Source of the DNA: Lacicoccus alkaliphilus DSM 16010
Lineage (GTDB): Bacteria > Bacillota > Bacilli > Staphylococcales > Salinicoccaceae
Assembly: GCF_900142805.1 (NCBI RefSeq)
Contig: NZ_FRCF01000002.1
Span: forward strand, 310,001 to 374,000
Direction: 5' to 3'
DNA length: 64,000 nt
Within the stretch, counting starts at the first letter, position 1. Every line of letters starts with the position of its first letter. The notes beneath the pieces are model-generated. The model made no database searches. It saw only the letters and a program-made list of their open reading frames with translations, and was not told where the DNA came from. This document shows, in pieces, positions 26,585 to 36,298 of the stretch. The position numbers were made by a program, and so were the translations under genes.

Positions 26585-27772
26585 TTAAACTCCTTCTAAC
26601 CTCTCAGTAACAAAATTTTTCATGCGTGTCATCGCCTCGGTCATCATTTCCTTGCTCGTCGAGTAACTGATACGGATATTATCATCCAGGCCGAAAGCCG
26701 AGCCCGGCACTACTGCCACATGTGCTTCTTCAATCAGGTCCTTGACGAAATCGTCGACTGTTTCGTATCCCATCTTCACCGTGCACGCCTTGAAGTTCGG
26801 GAACAGGTAAAATGCGCCGTCCGGTTTGATGCACGTCGTATGGGGTATTTCCTCCAAGAGCGCGTAGGCATGATCCCTGCGGTCTTTGAAAGTCTCGTTG
26901 AATTCAGTCAGGAAACCTTCATCCATCCCGTAAGCTGCGACTGCAGCCCATTGTGAGGGTGACGCAGGGTTTGATGTGGACTGGCTTGCAAGACCGGTCA
27001 GTCCTTTGATCAATGCTTTGTCGCCGCATGCATAGCCGATTCTCCATCCGGTCATTGCATGCGATTTGCTGACGCCGTTGATCACTACCGTGCGGGCCTT
27101 CATCTCCTCGCTCACGGAAGCGATTGAATAATGTTCCGTATCATAGACGAGCACCTCATAAATTTCATCGGCCACGACGATGAGGTCGTTATCGAGTACG
27201 ACTTCTGCGATTGCTTCAAGCTCCGCTTTAGAATAGACCATTCCTGTCGGGTTGTTCGGTGAATTCAGCATGAGTATTTTTGTATTATCAGTGATGTTCT
27301 CCTTCAGAAGCTCCGGTGTGAGTTTAAAGGAAGTCGATTCGTCGGTATGGATGAGCACGGGTGTGCCGTCGGCAAGCTTGACCTGCTCCGTGTAGCTCAC
27401 CCAGTATGGTGACGGTATGATGACCTCGTCACCTTCATCAACCAATGCCTGGAAGACGTTGTAGAGTACATGCTTGGCACCGGAAGCCACGAAGATTTCG
27501 GCCGGTTCATATTCGAGCTGATGGTCTCTCATCATCTTTTCTGAAATGGCTGATTTCAACTCCGGTATGCCGGCTGCAGGTGTATATTTTGTAGCCCCGT
27601 CTTTTACGGCTTCAAAGGCCTTCCCAATGATTTCATCCGGGGTGTTGAAGTCCGGTTCTCCTGCGCCGAGACCGATGATATCGACACCCTGCGCCTTCAG
27701 TTCCGTCGCTTTTGCAGTGATGGCCAGTGTCTGACTTGGCGTCAAGTTTTGAACACGCTGAGATAATTCCAT
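26585..27772 (-). CDS. aspC: Pyridoxal phosphate aminotransferase (aspartate aminotransferase type I-gamma)
   Basis: Class I aminotransferase of 395 residues that interconverts aspartate and oxaloacetate in this family. The PLP-binding Lys is in [18 protein letters not shown]; also seen are [13 protein letters not shown] near the N terminus, [12 protein letters not shown] and the C-terminal Arg in NIRISYSTS. Start: ATG at 27772 (MELSQRVQ) with AAAGGAGC six bases upstream; an earlier ATG would lie within that site. Substrate assignment follows close resemblance to AspB/AspC of Bacilli. Confidence 0.92.
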   Translation of the reverse strand: MELSQRVQNLTPSQTLAITAKATELKAQGVDIIGLGAGEPDFNTPDEIIGKAFEAVKDGATKYTPAAGIPELKSAISEKMMRDHQLEYEPAEIFVASGAKHVLYNVFQALVDEGDEVIIPSPYWVSYTEQVKLADGTPVLIHTDESTSFKLTPELLKENITDNTKILMLNSPNNPTGMVYSKAELEAIAEVVLDNDLIVVADEIYEVLVYDTEHYSIASVSEEMKARTVVINGVSKSHAMTGWRIGYACGDKALIKGLTGLASQSTSNPASPSQWAAVAAYGMDEGFLTEFNETFKDRRDHAYALLEEIPHTTCIKPDGAFYLFPNFKACTVKMGYETVDDFVKDLIEEAHVAVVPGSAFGLDDNIRISYSTSKEMMTEAMTRMKNFVTERLEGV

Positions 27773-27815
27773 ATTTCTGCTCCTTTTCATTACAAATTAT
27801 ATTAGATCATTACAA

Positions 27816-30332
27816 TTATAAATCACCCAGGTACCGTTTGAAAGCCTTCCGTGAGCCGTTGATGATATTTTCTTCGGGGAAGTACTTCAAAAAAGCATTC
27901 CTGTACGGCTTGTACAGTATTCTGTCATCCAGCAGAAGGATGAGGCCTTTATCTTGTGTATTCCTTTTGACACGGCCGGCCAGCTGTCTGAACTGGAATA
28001 CCGCCTGGGGCAGATCGTCTGTATAAAACGACTGGAAACCATCATTTTTCGGCACCGGAAAAGGCAGCTTGGACAGCATGATGCACTTGTCATCCGTCCC
28101 TTCGATGTTGATGCCCTCGCTGAAGCTGGAAGTTGCAAGCAACAGCACATTGTCAAGCTGGTTATACTGCATCAGCAGCTTGTCCGGGGAGACGGTACGG
28201 TTTTGCCTGAGGACGATGAAGTCATCGAATAATTCGACTTCCTTCGTCAGTTCGTACACTTTATTCAACAGTTCGTAGCTTGAAAAGATCACAAGCAGCT
28301 TACTCTCCGTCTCGCTTAAATACATCGACATGTAATCGAGCATTGCGTATATATACTCATCGTCATTCTGGTCGAAGGCTGGTATGTCGTCTGGTATGAA
28401 CAGCCTCGTATTGCTGAACAGCGCTTCGTTGCTTATGATGGCGGTGTCGAAAGCCTCGCCGTTGAACACACCATCCAGATGTTTGAACGCGCCCTTCACT
28501 TCCAGCGTCCCTGACATCATGATCAGGGAATGAATATCATGAGTTTTTGAAAACAGCGAGAATGCAGGCTTCCTGACGATGAATTTCAGCCTTTGAATGT
28601 TCCTGTCATGATGAATATGATAGTTTTCTTTTTCAAATGCGCGGGCGAGGTCCGATAAGGTCACGGAAAAATAATGTATATGGTTATAGAGCGGCTGGTA
28701 TGAATGAGTGCCCCGTATGGTACCGAGGAATATTGAACAGAATTCCAGAGCGCGATCTATGATGTTCCCGGCGCTCTTCAGATTCTTCGCCTGGATGGCA
28801 TTGAAGAGCATATCGACGTGATCATTGAGTTTTCCCATCAGATCTTCAAGCAGATAAGCATGTCTGAAATCATTATTCTCGATATATGAACTGAGGAGCC
28901 GGTTCTGCCTCGGTGTACCGATCTGTCCGACAAAAAACTTCATATCCTGATAAGTATATTCCGTTTCCGTGCGTTGATCCAGGGCATTTTTCAGCTGATG
29001 CGCTTCATCCACGATAATATATTTCACACCCTCCAGCTGTTCCAGACAATCCTGTATGAAGTAATGGTTCGTAAAAACAATCGGAGCCCGCCTCGCCTTT
29101 TCAAGTGCAAGGGAGAAGTAGTAATGGCGTTCCCTTCTCCCGGTCTGGATGAGCATCGTCTTGTAATACGCCTGTTCCGGTCCCCGCAGGCCTATTTCAG
29201 ATAAATCTCCGGTCTCCGTTTCGAGCAGCCATGTCAGCAGCCTCATTTTGAGGAGGATGATTTCCGGGTTATTATCTTCCATTTCCAGGAGTGCACTCAC
29301 CGCGTTCAAGTCGAGGTAATTCTCCCGTCCCTTGAAATTGGTGAATGCCATGTCCAGCTCCAATGCGCGGGTCAGTCTGTCCAGTTCAATGTTGACCATC
29401 TGGTTCTGAAGGATTTTTCTGGAAGTGGAAACCAGCACCTGTTCGTGATAAAGGGAATGAAAGCTGATGGCTGCGATCAACAGTGCACCTGTTTTCCCTA
29501 TTCCGGTATATGCTTCGACAGCAAGATGCCTCCCGTTTTCAAAATGGCTGAAGATCTCATTCGCAAGCTTCAGCTGTTCTGCCCGGTACTCCGCCCCGGT
29601 CACTTCGATGTAACGATCGTACAGTTCCCCGACCGTATATTGGGGAAGTTCATGTGTGGATACATCGGTCCGGTTGATGTAAAAGTCATTATATCTTTTC
29701 AAATTCTGCGGGGGAGCTTCCAGTTCCGCTTCGGAAAGGATGCTGAAGATCAGGTCGGCAAGGCTGAACCTCAAATGTTTGGATAAATGATAGAGCTGCT
29801 TCAGCGTCTCACTGTTCGTATTTACCATCTTTTCGAATAAAAACAGCAGGAGTCTGGCTGTGGCAAGCGCATCTTCATCCGCCCGGTGTGCATTGGATAG
29901 TTCTATTCCGATTTTCGAAGTGATTTCGGCGAGCTGGAAGCTATTTTCAGCCGGGAGGAAGATCTTCGACAGCTCGACCGTATCCAGTGTCAAATGCGGT
30001 GAATAGTCCAGGCCGCAGTGCCTGAAATGATTTTGAAGGAACGTCAGGTCAAAGTCCACATTGTGGGCGACGAAGACATGGCCCTGCAGCATTTCATACA
30101 GTTCACGGGCCACCTCCCTGAACAACGGAGCGCCTTTGAGCATATCACCATCTATGTTGGTCAGATCCTGGATGAACACCGACAGCTCGGTCCTGTCACC
30201 CAGAAACGTCGTATACTGGCCGGTGACTTCCCTCTTATCGATGAAGACTATGCTGAGTTGGATGATGCTGTCTTTATTCACGTTGTTGCCGGATGTTTCA
30301 AGATCGACAACAGCGAACTTTTGATTAATCAT
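27816..30332 (-). CDS. dinG: DinG-family protein: DnaQ-like exonuclease fused to helicase-like ATPase
   Basis: 838 residues. The N-terminal 3'-5' exonuclease domain has the DEDD residues, starting with VVDLETSG and HNVDFDLTF. The superfamily 2 helicase-like part has Walker A AYTGIGKTGA, box II VDEAH, and motif VI region FRQLAGRVKRN. The four cysteines that hold the iron-sulfur cluster in E. coli DinG are absent. S. aureus DinG is reported to lack the cluster too and to act as a nuclease rather than a helicase. Last gene of the mgsA-bshA-cca-birA-dinG run. Confidence 0.93.
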   Translation of the reverse strand: MINQKFAVVDLETSGNNVNKDSIIQLSIVFIDKREVTGQYTTFLGDRTELSVFIQDLTNIDGDMLKGAPLFREVARELYEMLQGHVFVAHNVDFDLTFLQNHFRHCGLDYSPHLTLDTVELSKIFLPAENSFQLAEITSKIGIELSNAHRADEDALATARLLLFLFEKMVNTNSETLKQLYHLSKHLRFSLADLIFSILSEAELEAPPQNLKRYNDFYINRTDVSTHELPQYTVGELYDRYIEVTGAEYRAEQLKLANEIFSHFENGRHLAVEAYTGIGKTGALLIAAISFHSLYHEQVLVSTSRKILQNQMVNIELDRLTRALELDMAFTNFKGRENYLDLNAVSALLEMEDNNPEIILLKMRLLTWLLETETGDLSEIGLRGPEQAYYKTMLIQTGRRERHYYFSLALEKARRAPIVFTNHYFIQDCLEQLEGVKYIIVDEAHQLKNALDQRTETEYTYQDMKFFVGQIGTPRQNRLLSSYIENNDFRHAYLLEDLMGKLNDHVDMLFNAIQAKNLKSAGNIIDRALEFCSIFLGTIRGTHSYQPLYNHIHYFSVTLSDLARAFEKENYHIHHDRNIQRLKFIVRKPAFSLFSKTHDIHSLIMMSGTLEVKGAFKHLDGVFNGEAFDTAIISNEALFSNTRLFIPDDIPAFDQNDDEYIYAMLDYMSMYLSETESKLLVIFSSYELLNKVYELTKEVELFDDFIVLRQNRTVSPDKLLMQYNQLDNVLLLATSSFSEGINIEGTDDKCIMLSKLPFPVPKNDGFQSFYTDDLPQAVFQFRQLAGRVKRNTQDKGLILLLDDRILYKPYRNAFLKYFPEENIINGSRKAFKRYLGDL

Positions 30333-30348
30333 TAAATATCACCAAATT

Positions 30349-31317
30349 TTAAAATTCAATATCTGCACTGATTATTTTATGTGTTTCACCATAGCGGTCC
30401 ACTGCAAGCAGAAAACCTTCATCGGTGATATCCACCGGTTTTGCCAAGAATGTCCGGTTCATTTCTGAAATCCTCATCTCTTTGCCGAAAATGATGGATT
30501 TTGCCATCCATTCCTCTTTGATGGATGAAAATGGCGTATTCATGAACTGATGGTACTGTTGCTCCAATTCATGGATCAGGCGGGTCAAAAACGATTCTGT
30601 ATCACTATTCATTCTACCATTTTTTTTCATTTCATTCTCTATGGAAGTCGCCGTCTCCAGGGCAGTGATCTCCTCTGTTTCATACAGATTGATGCCGATG
30701 CCGCAAATGATATTTTGTATCACATTATTCTCACTGACCACTTCAGTCAGGAAGCCGCAGACTTTTTTGCCGTCTATGTAAATATCATTCGGCCACTTGA
30801 TGCCGGCATCAAGGTCGAAAGTTTCTTCAATTGCGTTCGCAATGGCAAGTGAAAGGAAGAGGTTGAATTTGATGATCTCATTCAAATAAATATCCGGTTT
30901 AAAGACTGCAGACATGTAGAGCCCCGATTTTTCAGGAGAGGTCCACTCCCTGTTAAAGCGACCCCTGCCCCCGGTCTGTTCACCCGCCACGACGATGAAT
31001 GGCTTTTTAATATCGGTGATTTTCTGGAATGCGATTTTTTGTGTGGAATCCACAGTATCCCGGTAGATGACCTCGGAAAATAGTTTTGAGTCCTTTATCA
31101 TTGAGGTCAGCAGCGTCTCATTCAATTCATTCGATGCCCCGATGAGCTTGTAGCCCTTGCTGGCCACCGACTTCACCGTATATCCGTCTTCTTTGAGGTT
31201 CTGCACGGCCTTCCAGACTGCAGTCCTGGATATGCTGAGCGCTTCAGCCATCTTCTGGCCGGATATGAATTCATGTTTACTCAATAATTTCAATACTTGC
31301 TGATTCAACTTTGACAT
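30349..31317 (-). CDS. birA: Biotin--[acetyl-CoA-carboxylase] ligase and biotin operon repressor BirA
   Basis: Bifunctional 322-residue protein. A winged helix (about 1-60, ISGQKMAEALSISRTAVWKAVQNL) can bind DNA; the central ligase domain has the biotinyl-AMP loop GGRGRFNREW and the active-site region GIKWPNDIYIDGKKVCG; a C-terminal SH3-like domain follows. It attaches biotin to carboxylases. Its first 41 bases overlap the end of cca in another frame. A GGGTG site precedes the ATG. Confidence 0.96.
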   Translation of the reverse strand: MSKLNQQVLKLLSKHEFISGQKMAEALSISRTAVWKAVQNLKEDGYTVKSVASKGYKLIGASNELNETLLTSMIKDSKLFSEVIYRDTVDSTQKIAFQKITDIKKPFIVVAGEQTGGRGRFNREWTSPEKSGLYMSAVFKPDIYLNEIIKFNLFLSLAIANAIEETFDLDAGIKWPNDIYIDGKKVCGFLTEVVSENNVIQNIICGIGINLYETEEITALETATSIENEMKKNGRMNSDTESFLTRLIHELEQQYHQFMNTPFSSIKEEWMAKSIIFGKEMRISEMNRTFLAKPVDITDEGFLLAVDRYGETHKIISADIEF

Positions 31318-32482
31318 GTGTTTTCACCCAATCGATTATATCGTTATGATTATTTTTCAATCTTCCGAACAACACTTCCCTCTCTATGATGTTCAGGCAT
31401 TCTTTAATCCAGGGTCCACTCCGTGAACTGTACAATTCCATCAGGTCCCTGCCGTCGACTTCCAGATCCTTCTTGCTGCTGATCGGAAGGGAAAGCTTGA
31501 GTGCCTGCGCCTTCTGAAGTAATGACGACTGCTGTGTCAGATGATTCTGATCATTGGCGGCGGCGAACCGTTCGAGTATATCTTCGTCAAATGAATAGGA
31601 AACCTCGAGCGGATGATCGCCCTTTTCCAATGCTTCATGAAGCGCTGCGCATCCTTTGACGGTATGGAGTTCTTTATTTGAAAGTTTTAAATGATGGAGT
31701 GACCCTTTCAAGGAGGGGTCACGGATGACCTGTACAATCAGTTCATCCAGCAGGTCATCGACTCTGCTCTTCAAAAGGTCATCGTCCGTGATTTCAGAGA
31801 AGAACGGGATGTGACGGGCCAACCCCGTGCGGACCAGTTTGACCTTTGCCTGGTCGAGGGCCACACCATTATACATCTTTTTAAATTCCGTGACGATGCG
31901 TTCCACTGATACATGTTTCATTAAATGCGCATTGGCTGTCATCGCTACTCCTGTCTCCTCTTCAATCCCGAAGTCCAGCACCGACATGAACCTGAGCGCG
32001 CGGACCATCCGCAGGGCATCTTCGCCGAATCTGTCAGACGCATATCCGACGGTGGTTATCTCACACTTCTCTATCGCTTCACGCCCCTCGTAGGGGTCAT
32101 GGAAAGTGTAATCTTCAGCCATGGCCATCGCATTCATGGTGAAGTCCCTGCGCTTCAAGTCTTCATTCAGACGATTGGAGAAGATGACTTCATCCGGATG
32201 GCGGTGATCGGTGTATATGCCGTCAGTCCTGTAAGTGGTGACTTCAAAAGGGGTGCCCTCAGCCATGACGATGATTGTGCCGTGTACTTTCCCGACATCG
32301 ATCGTCTTTTCAAAGAGGCTTTCCACCTCTTCAGGTTTCGCGTCCGTTGTTATATCCACATCCTGTATATCCCTCGCCATGTAGAAATCCCGCACGCAGC
32401 CCCCGACAAAAAATGCTTCAAAACCACGCTCATTCAGTTTTCTTATTATTTTTGCCCCGGCTTCGAATAACGTTTGCATCAT
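31277..32482 (-). CDS. cca: CCA tRNA nucleotidyltransferase
   Basis: Adds CCA to tRNA 3' ends without a template; 401 residues. The class II nucleotidyltransferase signature is GGCVRDFYMARDIQDVDI with the metal-binding Asp pair; DLKRRDFTMNAMAM and the RMVRALRF-type helix follow, then helical body and tail domains. The ATG overlaps the bshA stop by four bases and the 3' end overlaps birA. Order bshA-cca-birA is that of B. subtilis. Confidence 0.97.
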   Translation of the reverse strand: MMQTLFEAGAKIIRKLNERGFEAFFVGGCVRDFYMARDIQDVDITTDAKPEEVESLFEKTIDVGKVHGTIIVMAEGTPFEVTTYRTDGIYTDHRHPDEVIFSNRLNEDLKRRDFTMNAMAMAEDYTFHDPYEGREAIEKCEITTVGYASDRFGEDALRMVRALRFMSVLDFGIEEETGVAMTANAHLMKHVSVERIVTEFKKMYNGVALDQAKVKLVRTGLARHIPFFSEITDDDLLKSRVDDLLDELIVQVIRDPSLKGSLHHLKLSNKELHTVKGCAALHEALEKGDHPLEVSYSFDEDILERFAAANDQNHLTQQSSLLQKAQALKLSLPISSKKDLEVDGRDLMELYSSRSGPWIKECLNIIEREVLFGRLKNNHNDIIDWVKTHVKVESASIEIIE

Positions 32483-33615
32483 TTACCCTCTTTTAATGAA
32501 AAATATAAATTTTCGTACTGGTCAATGATATTCCCGCTCCTGAAGCGTATGCCGATATCATCAAGCATATTGTTCTTCAACTCCGCATACTTTTCCGGGT
32601 CTGTCAGTAGACGGCACAGGTGCACGGCCGCACTTTCATAATCACCGACATCTACGACATAGCCCGTTTCCCCGTGCTCGATCACTTCGCTGATCCCCCC
32701 TGCACTCGAACCGACAGGGACAGAGCCGCAATTCATGGCTTCCAGCAGGGAAAGGCCGAAACTTTCCTGTTCGCTCAGCAGCATGAAGCAGTCGGACATC
32801 TTATAATGATTGACGACATCGGTCTGCTGTCCTGCAAAAATGACTTTGTCCTCAAGGCCCAGGTCATGGGAGAGCTGCCGCATCCTGTTCATTTCAGGTC
32901 CGTCCCCGACGAGGAGAAGGATGGAATCCACTTTCGGGCAGACGATGTTGAATGCCCTGATTATATCTTCGATTCTTTTGACAGCCCTGAAATTGGAAGT
33001 GTGCATGATCACTTTAGTATCTTCGGAAATGGCATATTGTCTCTTCAGCTGAGCCCTGACCAGCTCCCTGTCCTCCAGGTTGAACTTGGTTTCGTCGATG
33101 AAGTTATATACGGTCGTTATGTCCTTGTCGGGCTCGATCAGCCTGTAAGTATCATTTTTCAGGCTTTCAGACACAGCAGTGGTCATGTCGGAAGACTCGA
33201 TGCCGAATCTGATTGCGTCCTTCAACGATGCATCATGCCCGAGTACCGTGATGTCAGTGCCGTGCAGTGTACTGATGATTTTGACATCACTGCCGGACAT
33301 TTGTCTGGCCAGTATGCCGCATACGGCATGAGGCACTGCATAATGCATGTGTATGAGATCCAGCTCGTGGTATTTTATCACTTCCGCTATTTTACTCGCG
33401 ATCGTGATATCATATGGCGGGTACTGGAACACGCTGTAACTGTTGATGTCAGTCTGATGTATATATATGTTCGGGTGGTTGATCGTCAGTCTGAAGGGCA
33501 CTTTGGAAGTGATGAAATGTACCTCGTGCCCTCTTTTCGCCATCTGTATGCCGAGCTCGGTTGCAATGATGCCGCTGCCACCGACGCCGGGGTAGCATGT
33601 TATGCCTATCTTCAT
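32479..33615 (-). CDS. bshA: N-acetyl-alpha-D-glucosaminyl L-malate synthase BshA
   Basis: First enzyme of bacillithiol synthesis, joining GlcNAc from UDP-GlcNAc to L-malate. The 378-residue GT4 glycosyltransferase has the BshA-specific start [19 protein letters not shown] and the segment [10 protein letters not shown]. The C-terminal nucleotide-sugar site includes [11 protein letters not shown]. It overlaps mgsA and cca by four bases each. BshB and BshC are not in this window. YpdA and BrxA of the same pathway are. Confidence 0.96.
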   Translation of the reverse strand: MKIGITCYPGVGGSGIIATELGIQMAKRGHEVHFITSKVPFRLTINHPNIYIHQTDINSYSVFQYPPYDITIASKIAEVIKYHELDLIHMHYAVPHAVCGILARQMSGSDVKIISTLHGTDITVLGHDASLKDAIRFGIESSDMTTAVSESLKNDTYRLIEPDKDITTVYNFIDETKFNLEDRELVRAQLKRQYAISEDTKVIMHTSNFRAVKRIEDIIRAFNIVCPKVDSILLLVGDGPEMNRMRQLSHDLGLEDKVIFAGQQTDVVNHYKMSDCFMLLSEQESFGLSLLEAMNCGSVPVGSSAGGISEVIEHGETGYVVDVGDYESAAVHLCRLLTDPEKYAELKNNMLDDIGIRFRSGNIIDQYENLYFSLKEGK

Positions 33616-33998
33616 TCCCCCACCCCGCTTTCGTTGATGCTGATATAGTGCATTACGGCACTTGCCGTACCTTCATTGGTCGCAAGAGGCACATCATAGA
33701 CGTCTGAGAGCCTCAGCAGTGCAGAGACGTCCGGTTCATGGGGCTGCGCCGTCAAGGGATCCCTGAAAAATATGATTGCATCTATCCCGCCTTTTGCAAC
33801 CAGGGCGCCGATCTCCTGATCCCCGCCGAGTGGGCCGGACTTGAAGCGGTGTATGCTGAGCCCCGTCTCTTCCATCAGCTTTTTGCCTGTGGTGCCGGTT
33901 GCATACAAACCGTGCTTTTTGAAAGTGTCCACATTTTCTTTCACAAATGCAATCAATGCTTCTTTTTTCTTGTCATGGGCGATCAGTGCAATTTTCAT
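33612..33998 (-). CDS. mgsA: Methylglyoxal synthase
   Basis: Converts dihydroxyacetone phosphate to methylglyoxal, a bypass of lower glycolysis under phosphate limitation. About 128 residues with ALIAHDKKK, the phosphate-binding ATGTTGKKL, the catalytic Asp in [11 protein letters not shown] and [14 protein letters not shown], all diagnostic. Start: ATG at 33998 with GGAGG upstream. In B. subtilis dapB precedes and bshB1 follows it; both are missing here and it touches bshA directly. Bacillithiol helps detoxify methylglyoxal, so the pairing makes sense. Confidence 0.96.
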   Translation of the reverse strand: MKIALIAHDKKKEALIAFVKENVDTFKKHGLYATGTTGKKLMEETGLSIHRFKSGPLGGDQEIGALVAKGGIDAIIFFRDPLTAQPHEPDVSALLRLSDVYDVPLATNEGTASAVMHYISINESGVGE

Positions 33999-34063
33999 AG
34001 ATGCCTCCAAATTGATTTATATACGTTCATTATAGAGAAAAAAAGGTGTCATGTGAAATAATC

Positions 34064-34093
34064 AAAAAAACAGCCGGAGAGCACTCCGGCTGT
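34064..34093 (-). terminator. Rho-independent terminator of the membrane protease gene
   Basis: Ten-base-pair perfect stem ACAGCCGGAG with its complement, four-base loop, followed on the minus strand by seven T. It closes the transcript before mgsA. Confidence 0.92.
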
Positions 34094-34104
34094 TAGTTGT
34101 TCTT

Positions 34105-34794
34105 CTAGCTCTGGCTTCTTGCAATCAGTATGAACCTCACGAGTTCCGCCACTGCCACGGCTGTCGCCGCCACGTATGTCATGGCTGCTGCATTCAGCAC
34201 TTTCTTGGCATGCCTGTACTCTTTCTGATTGACTATATTCAGCGATTCTATCTGCTTCATTGCACGGTTCGATGCGTCGAATTCCACCGGCAGCGTCACC
34301 AGCTGGAAGAGGACTGCAAATGCCATCAGGCCGATACCTGCCCAGAGCAATGTAGTTCCAAACTGCGTATCCATACCTGCGGTAAGCAGCATGCCTGCTA
34401 TGATCAGGAAATATGAGAAATTTGTGCCCAATTGTGCAAGAGGGAACAACGCTGACCTGAAGTTCAGGAATTTGTAGCCGGTGGCATGCTGTATCGCATG
34501 TCCGACTTCGTGGGCGGCCACTGCAGTGCCTGCCACGCTCGGCTTATCATAGTTGTGGGGTGAAAGGCGGATGACCTTGTTTTTAGGATCATAATGATCA
34601 CTCAGGAATCCCTGGCCCCTTTCGACACCCACATCATAAATGCCGTTCTCATGTAGGATTTCCTCTGCGACTTCCCGTCCTGTCAGTCCACTTGTTGAAC
34701 GTACTTTAGAGTACTTGTTGAAAGTGGATTTGACATTCATCTGGGCAAGCATTGGAACGACCATCAATATGACGAAGTAAAGGATGATACCCAT
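34105..34794 (-). CDS. YugP-type membrane zinc metallopeptidase
   Basis: 229-residue integral membrane protein with the zinc protease motif HEVGH in AAHEVGHAIQHATGY and a likely third ligand in VEFDASNRAM downstream. Membrane segments lie at about 2-20, 115-135, 140-165 and near the C terminus. This is the YugP-like neutral zinc metallopeptidase family, related in layout to HtpX. AGGAGGG stands before the start. Substrates unknown. Confidence 0.9.
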   Translation of the reverse strand: MGIILYFVILMVVPMLAQMNVKSTFNKYSKVRSTSGLTGREVAEEILHENGIYDVGVERGQGFLSDHYDPKNKVIRLSPHNYDKPSVAGTAVAAHEVGHAIQHATGYKFLNFRSALFPLAQLGTNFSYFLIIAGMLLTAGMDTQFGTTLLWAGIGLMAFAVLFQLVTLPVEFDASNRAMKQIESLNIVNQKEYRHAKKVLNAAAMTYVAATAVAVAELVRFILIARSQS

Positions 34795-34842
34795 TAAGTT
34801 ATTTCCCTCCTAATATTGTCTTCTTATATTTTACTTTAATAT

Positions 34843-35439
34843 TCATTCGTTCGTCAATGTATTACGCCTCGGTACAAGCTGATGCAGCAGGACCAGGACG
34901 AGCACCGTCAGCCAGAATGAAAAGTAACCGATATGATCGCTGTATTGCGCCAGTTGCCCATAAACCGGATACTGGCCGTATACATAGTCGATCACATCAT
35001 TATGGAAGAGCCAGATGGCGGTGATATAGAGATGCACCGGCTTGATTTCGAGATGAGGCAGGAATAAAAATGCCTGTAAAGCCATGATGCCGTGTGATGC
35101 GACAAGCATGAGCCCGATCCAGGAAATGAAGCCCGTCTCCACGAATGTCAGCATGTTCATGACGACCGCCCAAACCCCGTACTTGATCAGTGTTGTGAAC
35201 GCGAGTGCATCGATCAGTCCCCACTTTTTCCTCATCAGTATGAGGACGATCAATATGCAGAGGAAAAGCGTCGCAGTCGGGCTGTCCGGCACGAAGGGGA
35301 TGAAGTACCATTCGGTATTGGCAATCTGTCCCCTGTACCAGTAATATCCATATACCGTACCTATAAAATTACTTATCAGCAGTAGTATCAAGAACCATCT
35401 GTTGAACATCAATCCAATTAATTTATTCATCCTCATCAC
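34843..35439 (-). CDS. ypjA: YpjA family membrane protein (DUF1405)
   Basis: 198-residue polytopic membrane protein with five or six hydrophobic segments. The N-terminal LISNFIGTVYGYYWYRGQI and the later LFHNDVIDYVYGQYP are typical of YpjA/DUF1405. In B. subtilis ypjA follows qcrC, as here, though a terminator separates the two in this window. Function unknown; the neighbourhood hints at a link to respiration, which is inference. Confidence 0.85.
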   Translation of the reverse strand: MMRMNKLIGLMFNRWFLILLLISNFIGTVYGYYWYRGQIANTEWYFIPFVPDSPTATLFLCILIVLILMRKKWGLIDALAFTTLIKYGVWAVVMNMLTFVETGFISWIGLMLVASHGIMALQAFLFLPHLEIKPVHLYITAIWLFHNDVIDYVYGQYPVYGQLAQYSDHIGYFSFWLTVLVLVLLHQLVPRRNTLTNE

Positions 35440-35442
35440 CTA

Positions 35443-35471
35443 ATAAAAAACCCCCTTTTACCAAGGGGGTT
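35443..35471 (-). terminator. Rho-independent terminator of qcrABC
   Basis: Nine-base-pair stem AACCCCCTT with its complement and a five-base loop, followed on the minus strand by TTTTTTA. It lies just past the qcrC stop. Confidence 0.92.
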
Positions 35472-35475
35472 CAAT

Positions 35476-36276
35476 TTATTCTTCTGATTCAGGTACGTTA
35501 TCGGCCTCATCCGCCGATACTATTTCAAGATCAGCCACGAACTCTGAAATTGCAACAATTTCATCATCCGTCAGGGTGCCTTCAAAAGCAGGCATCTCCC
35601 CTACACCATTTCTTACGAATGCTTCCACCGTTTCAGGATTATAATCCGGTTCAATCAGACCCGGACCGGAACCGCCTGCAAGCTCACCGCCGTGACAGCT
35701 CGTACAGTTCGTCCGTATCAATTCATTGAACACGGGATCGTCGGCATCAAGGTTTGAGAAAACGATCTCACCCTGTTGGTTCTGCTGCTCCCAGTCATGG
35801 TAAGCAACGGATTCCCAAGTCGTGTAGAAAATGATTGCTACCGATGCAAGCATGAGTCCGCTTGCAATCGGACGGCGTTTCCAGTGGCGGTCTTTTTTGT
35901 TATCGAGCCAAGGGGCCAATAAAAGAGCGGTAAACGCAATACCGGGTATAACGATTGCACCGATGACGTTGAACGGTCCGGATGCATAAGTATACTTCAG
36001 TATTTGATAAAGAAATAGGAAGTACCAGTCAGGTAGAGGAATATATCCTGTATCAGTCGGATCAGCCACCCGCTCGAGCGGGGCCGGGTGTGCAACCACC
36101 AAACATAGGATACCAATCAGGAAGACTGCGCCTGTCACCCATTCTTTTAAGAGAAAGTCAGGGTAAAATTCTTCGGTACGCCCTGGAAATTCTGAGTAGT
36201 CACGATTGAGCTTTGGTTTATCATACTTCTGTACACGGGAATCTCCGACAAATGTCAGTCCTTTTCCACGTTTCAT
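35476..36276 (-). CDS. qcrC: Menaquinol-cytochrome c reductase cytochrome b/c subunit QcrC
   Basis: Fusion of subunit IV and a c-type cytochrome, 266 residues, as in Bacillus QcrC. The N-terminal part has three membrane segments and the quinol-site motif PLPDWYFLFLYQ (PDWY rather than PEWY). The C-terminal domain has the haem c site CTSCHGG and a distal Met in VGEMPAF. Passes electrons from menaquinol to cytochrome c. Third gene of qcrABC. Haem attachment needs the ResABC system found at the right end of the window. Confidence 0.96.
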   Translation of the reverse strand: MKRGKGLTFVGDSRVQKYDKPKLNRDYSEFPGRTEEFYPDFLLKEWVTGAVFLIGILCLVVAHPAPLERVADPTDTGYIPLPDWYFLFLYQILKYTYASGPFNVIGAIVIPGIAFTALLLAPWLDNKKDRHWKRRPIASGLMLASVAIIFYTTWESVAYHDWEQQNQQGEIVFSNLDADDPVFNELIRTNCTSCHGGELAGGSGPGLIEPDYNPETVEAFVRNGVGEMPAFEGTLTDDEIVAISEFVADLEIVSADEADNVPESEE

Positions 36277-36298
36277 ATATTTTTACCTCCCATTTCTC

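Noticed and set aside
32620-33648. Plus-strand open frame of about 340 codons opposite bshA and mgsA
   Set aside because: Antisense shadow of clear genes; no start signal and no recognisable domain.
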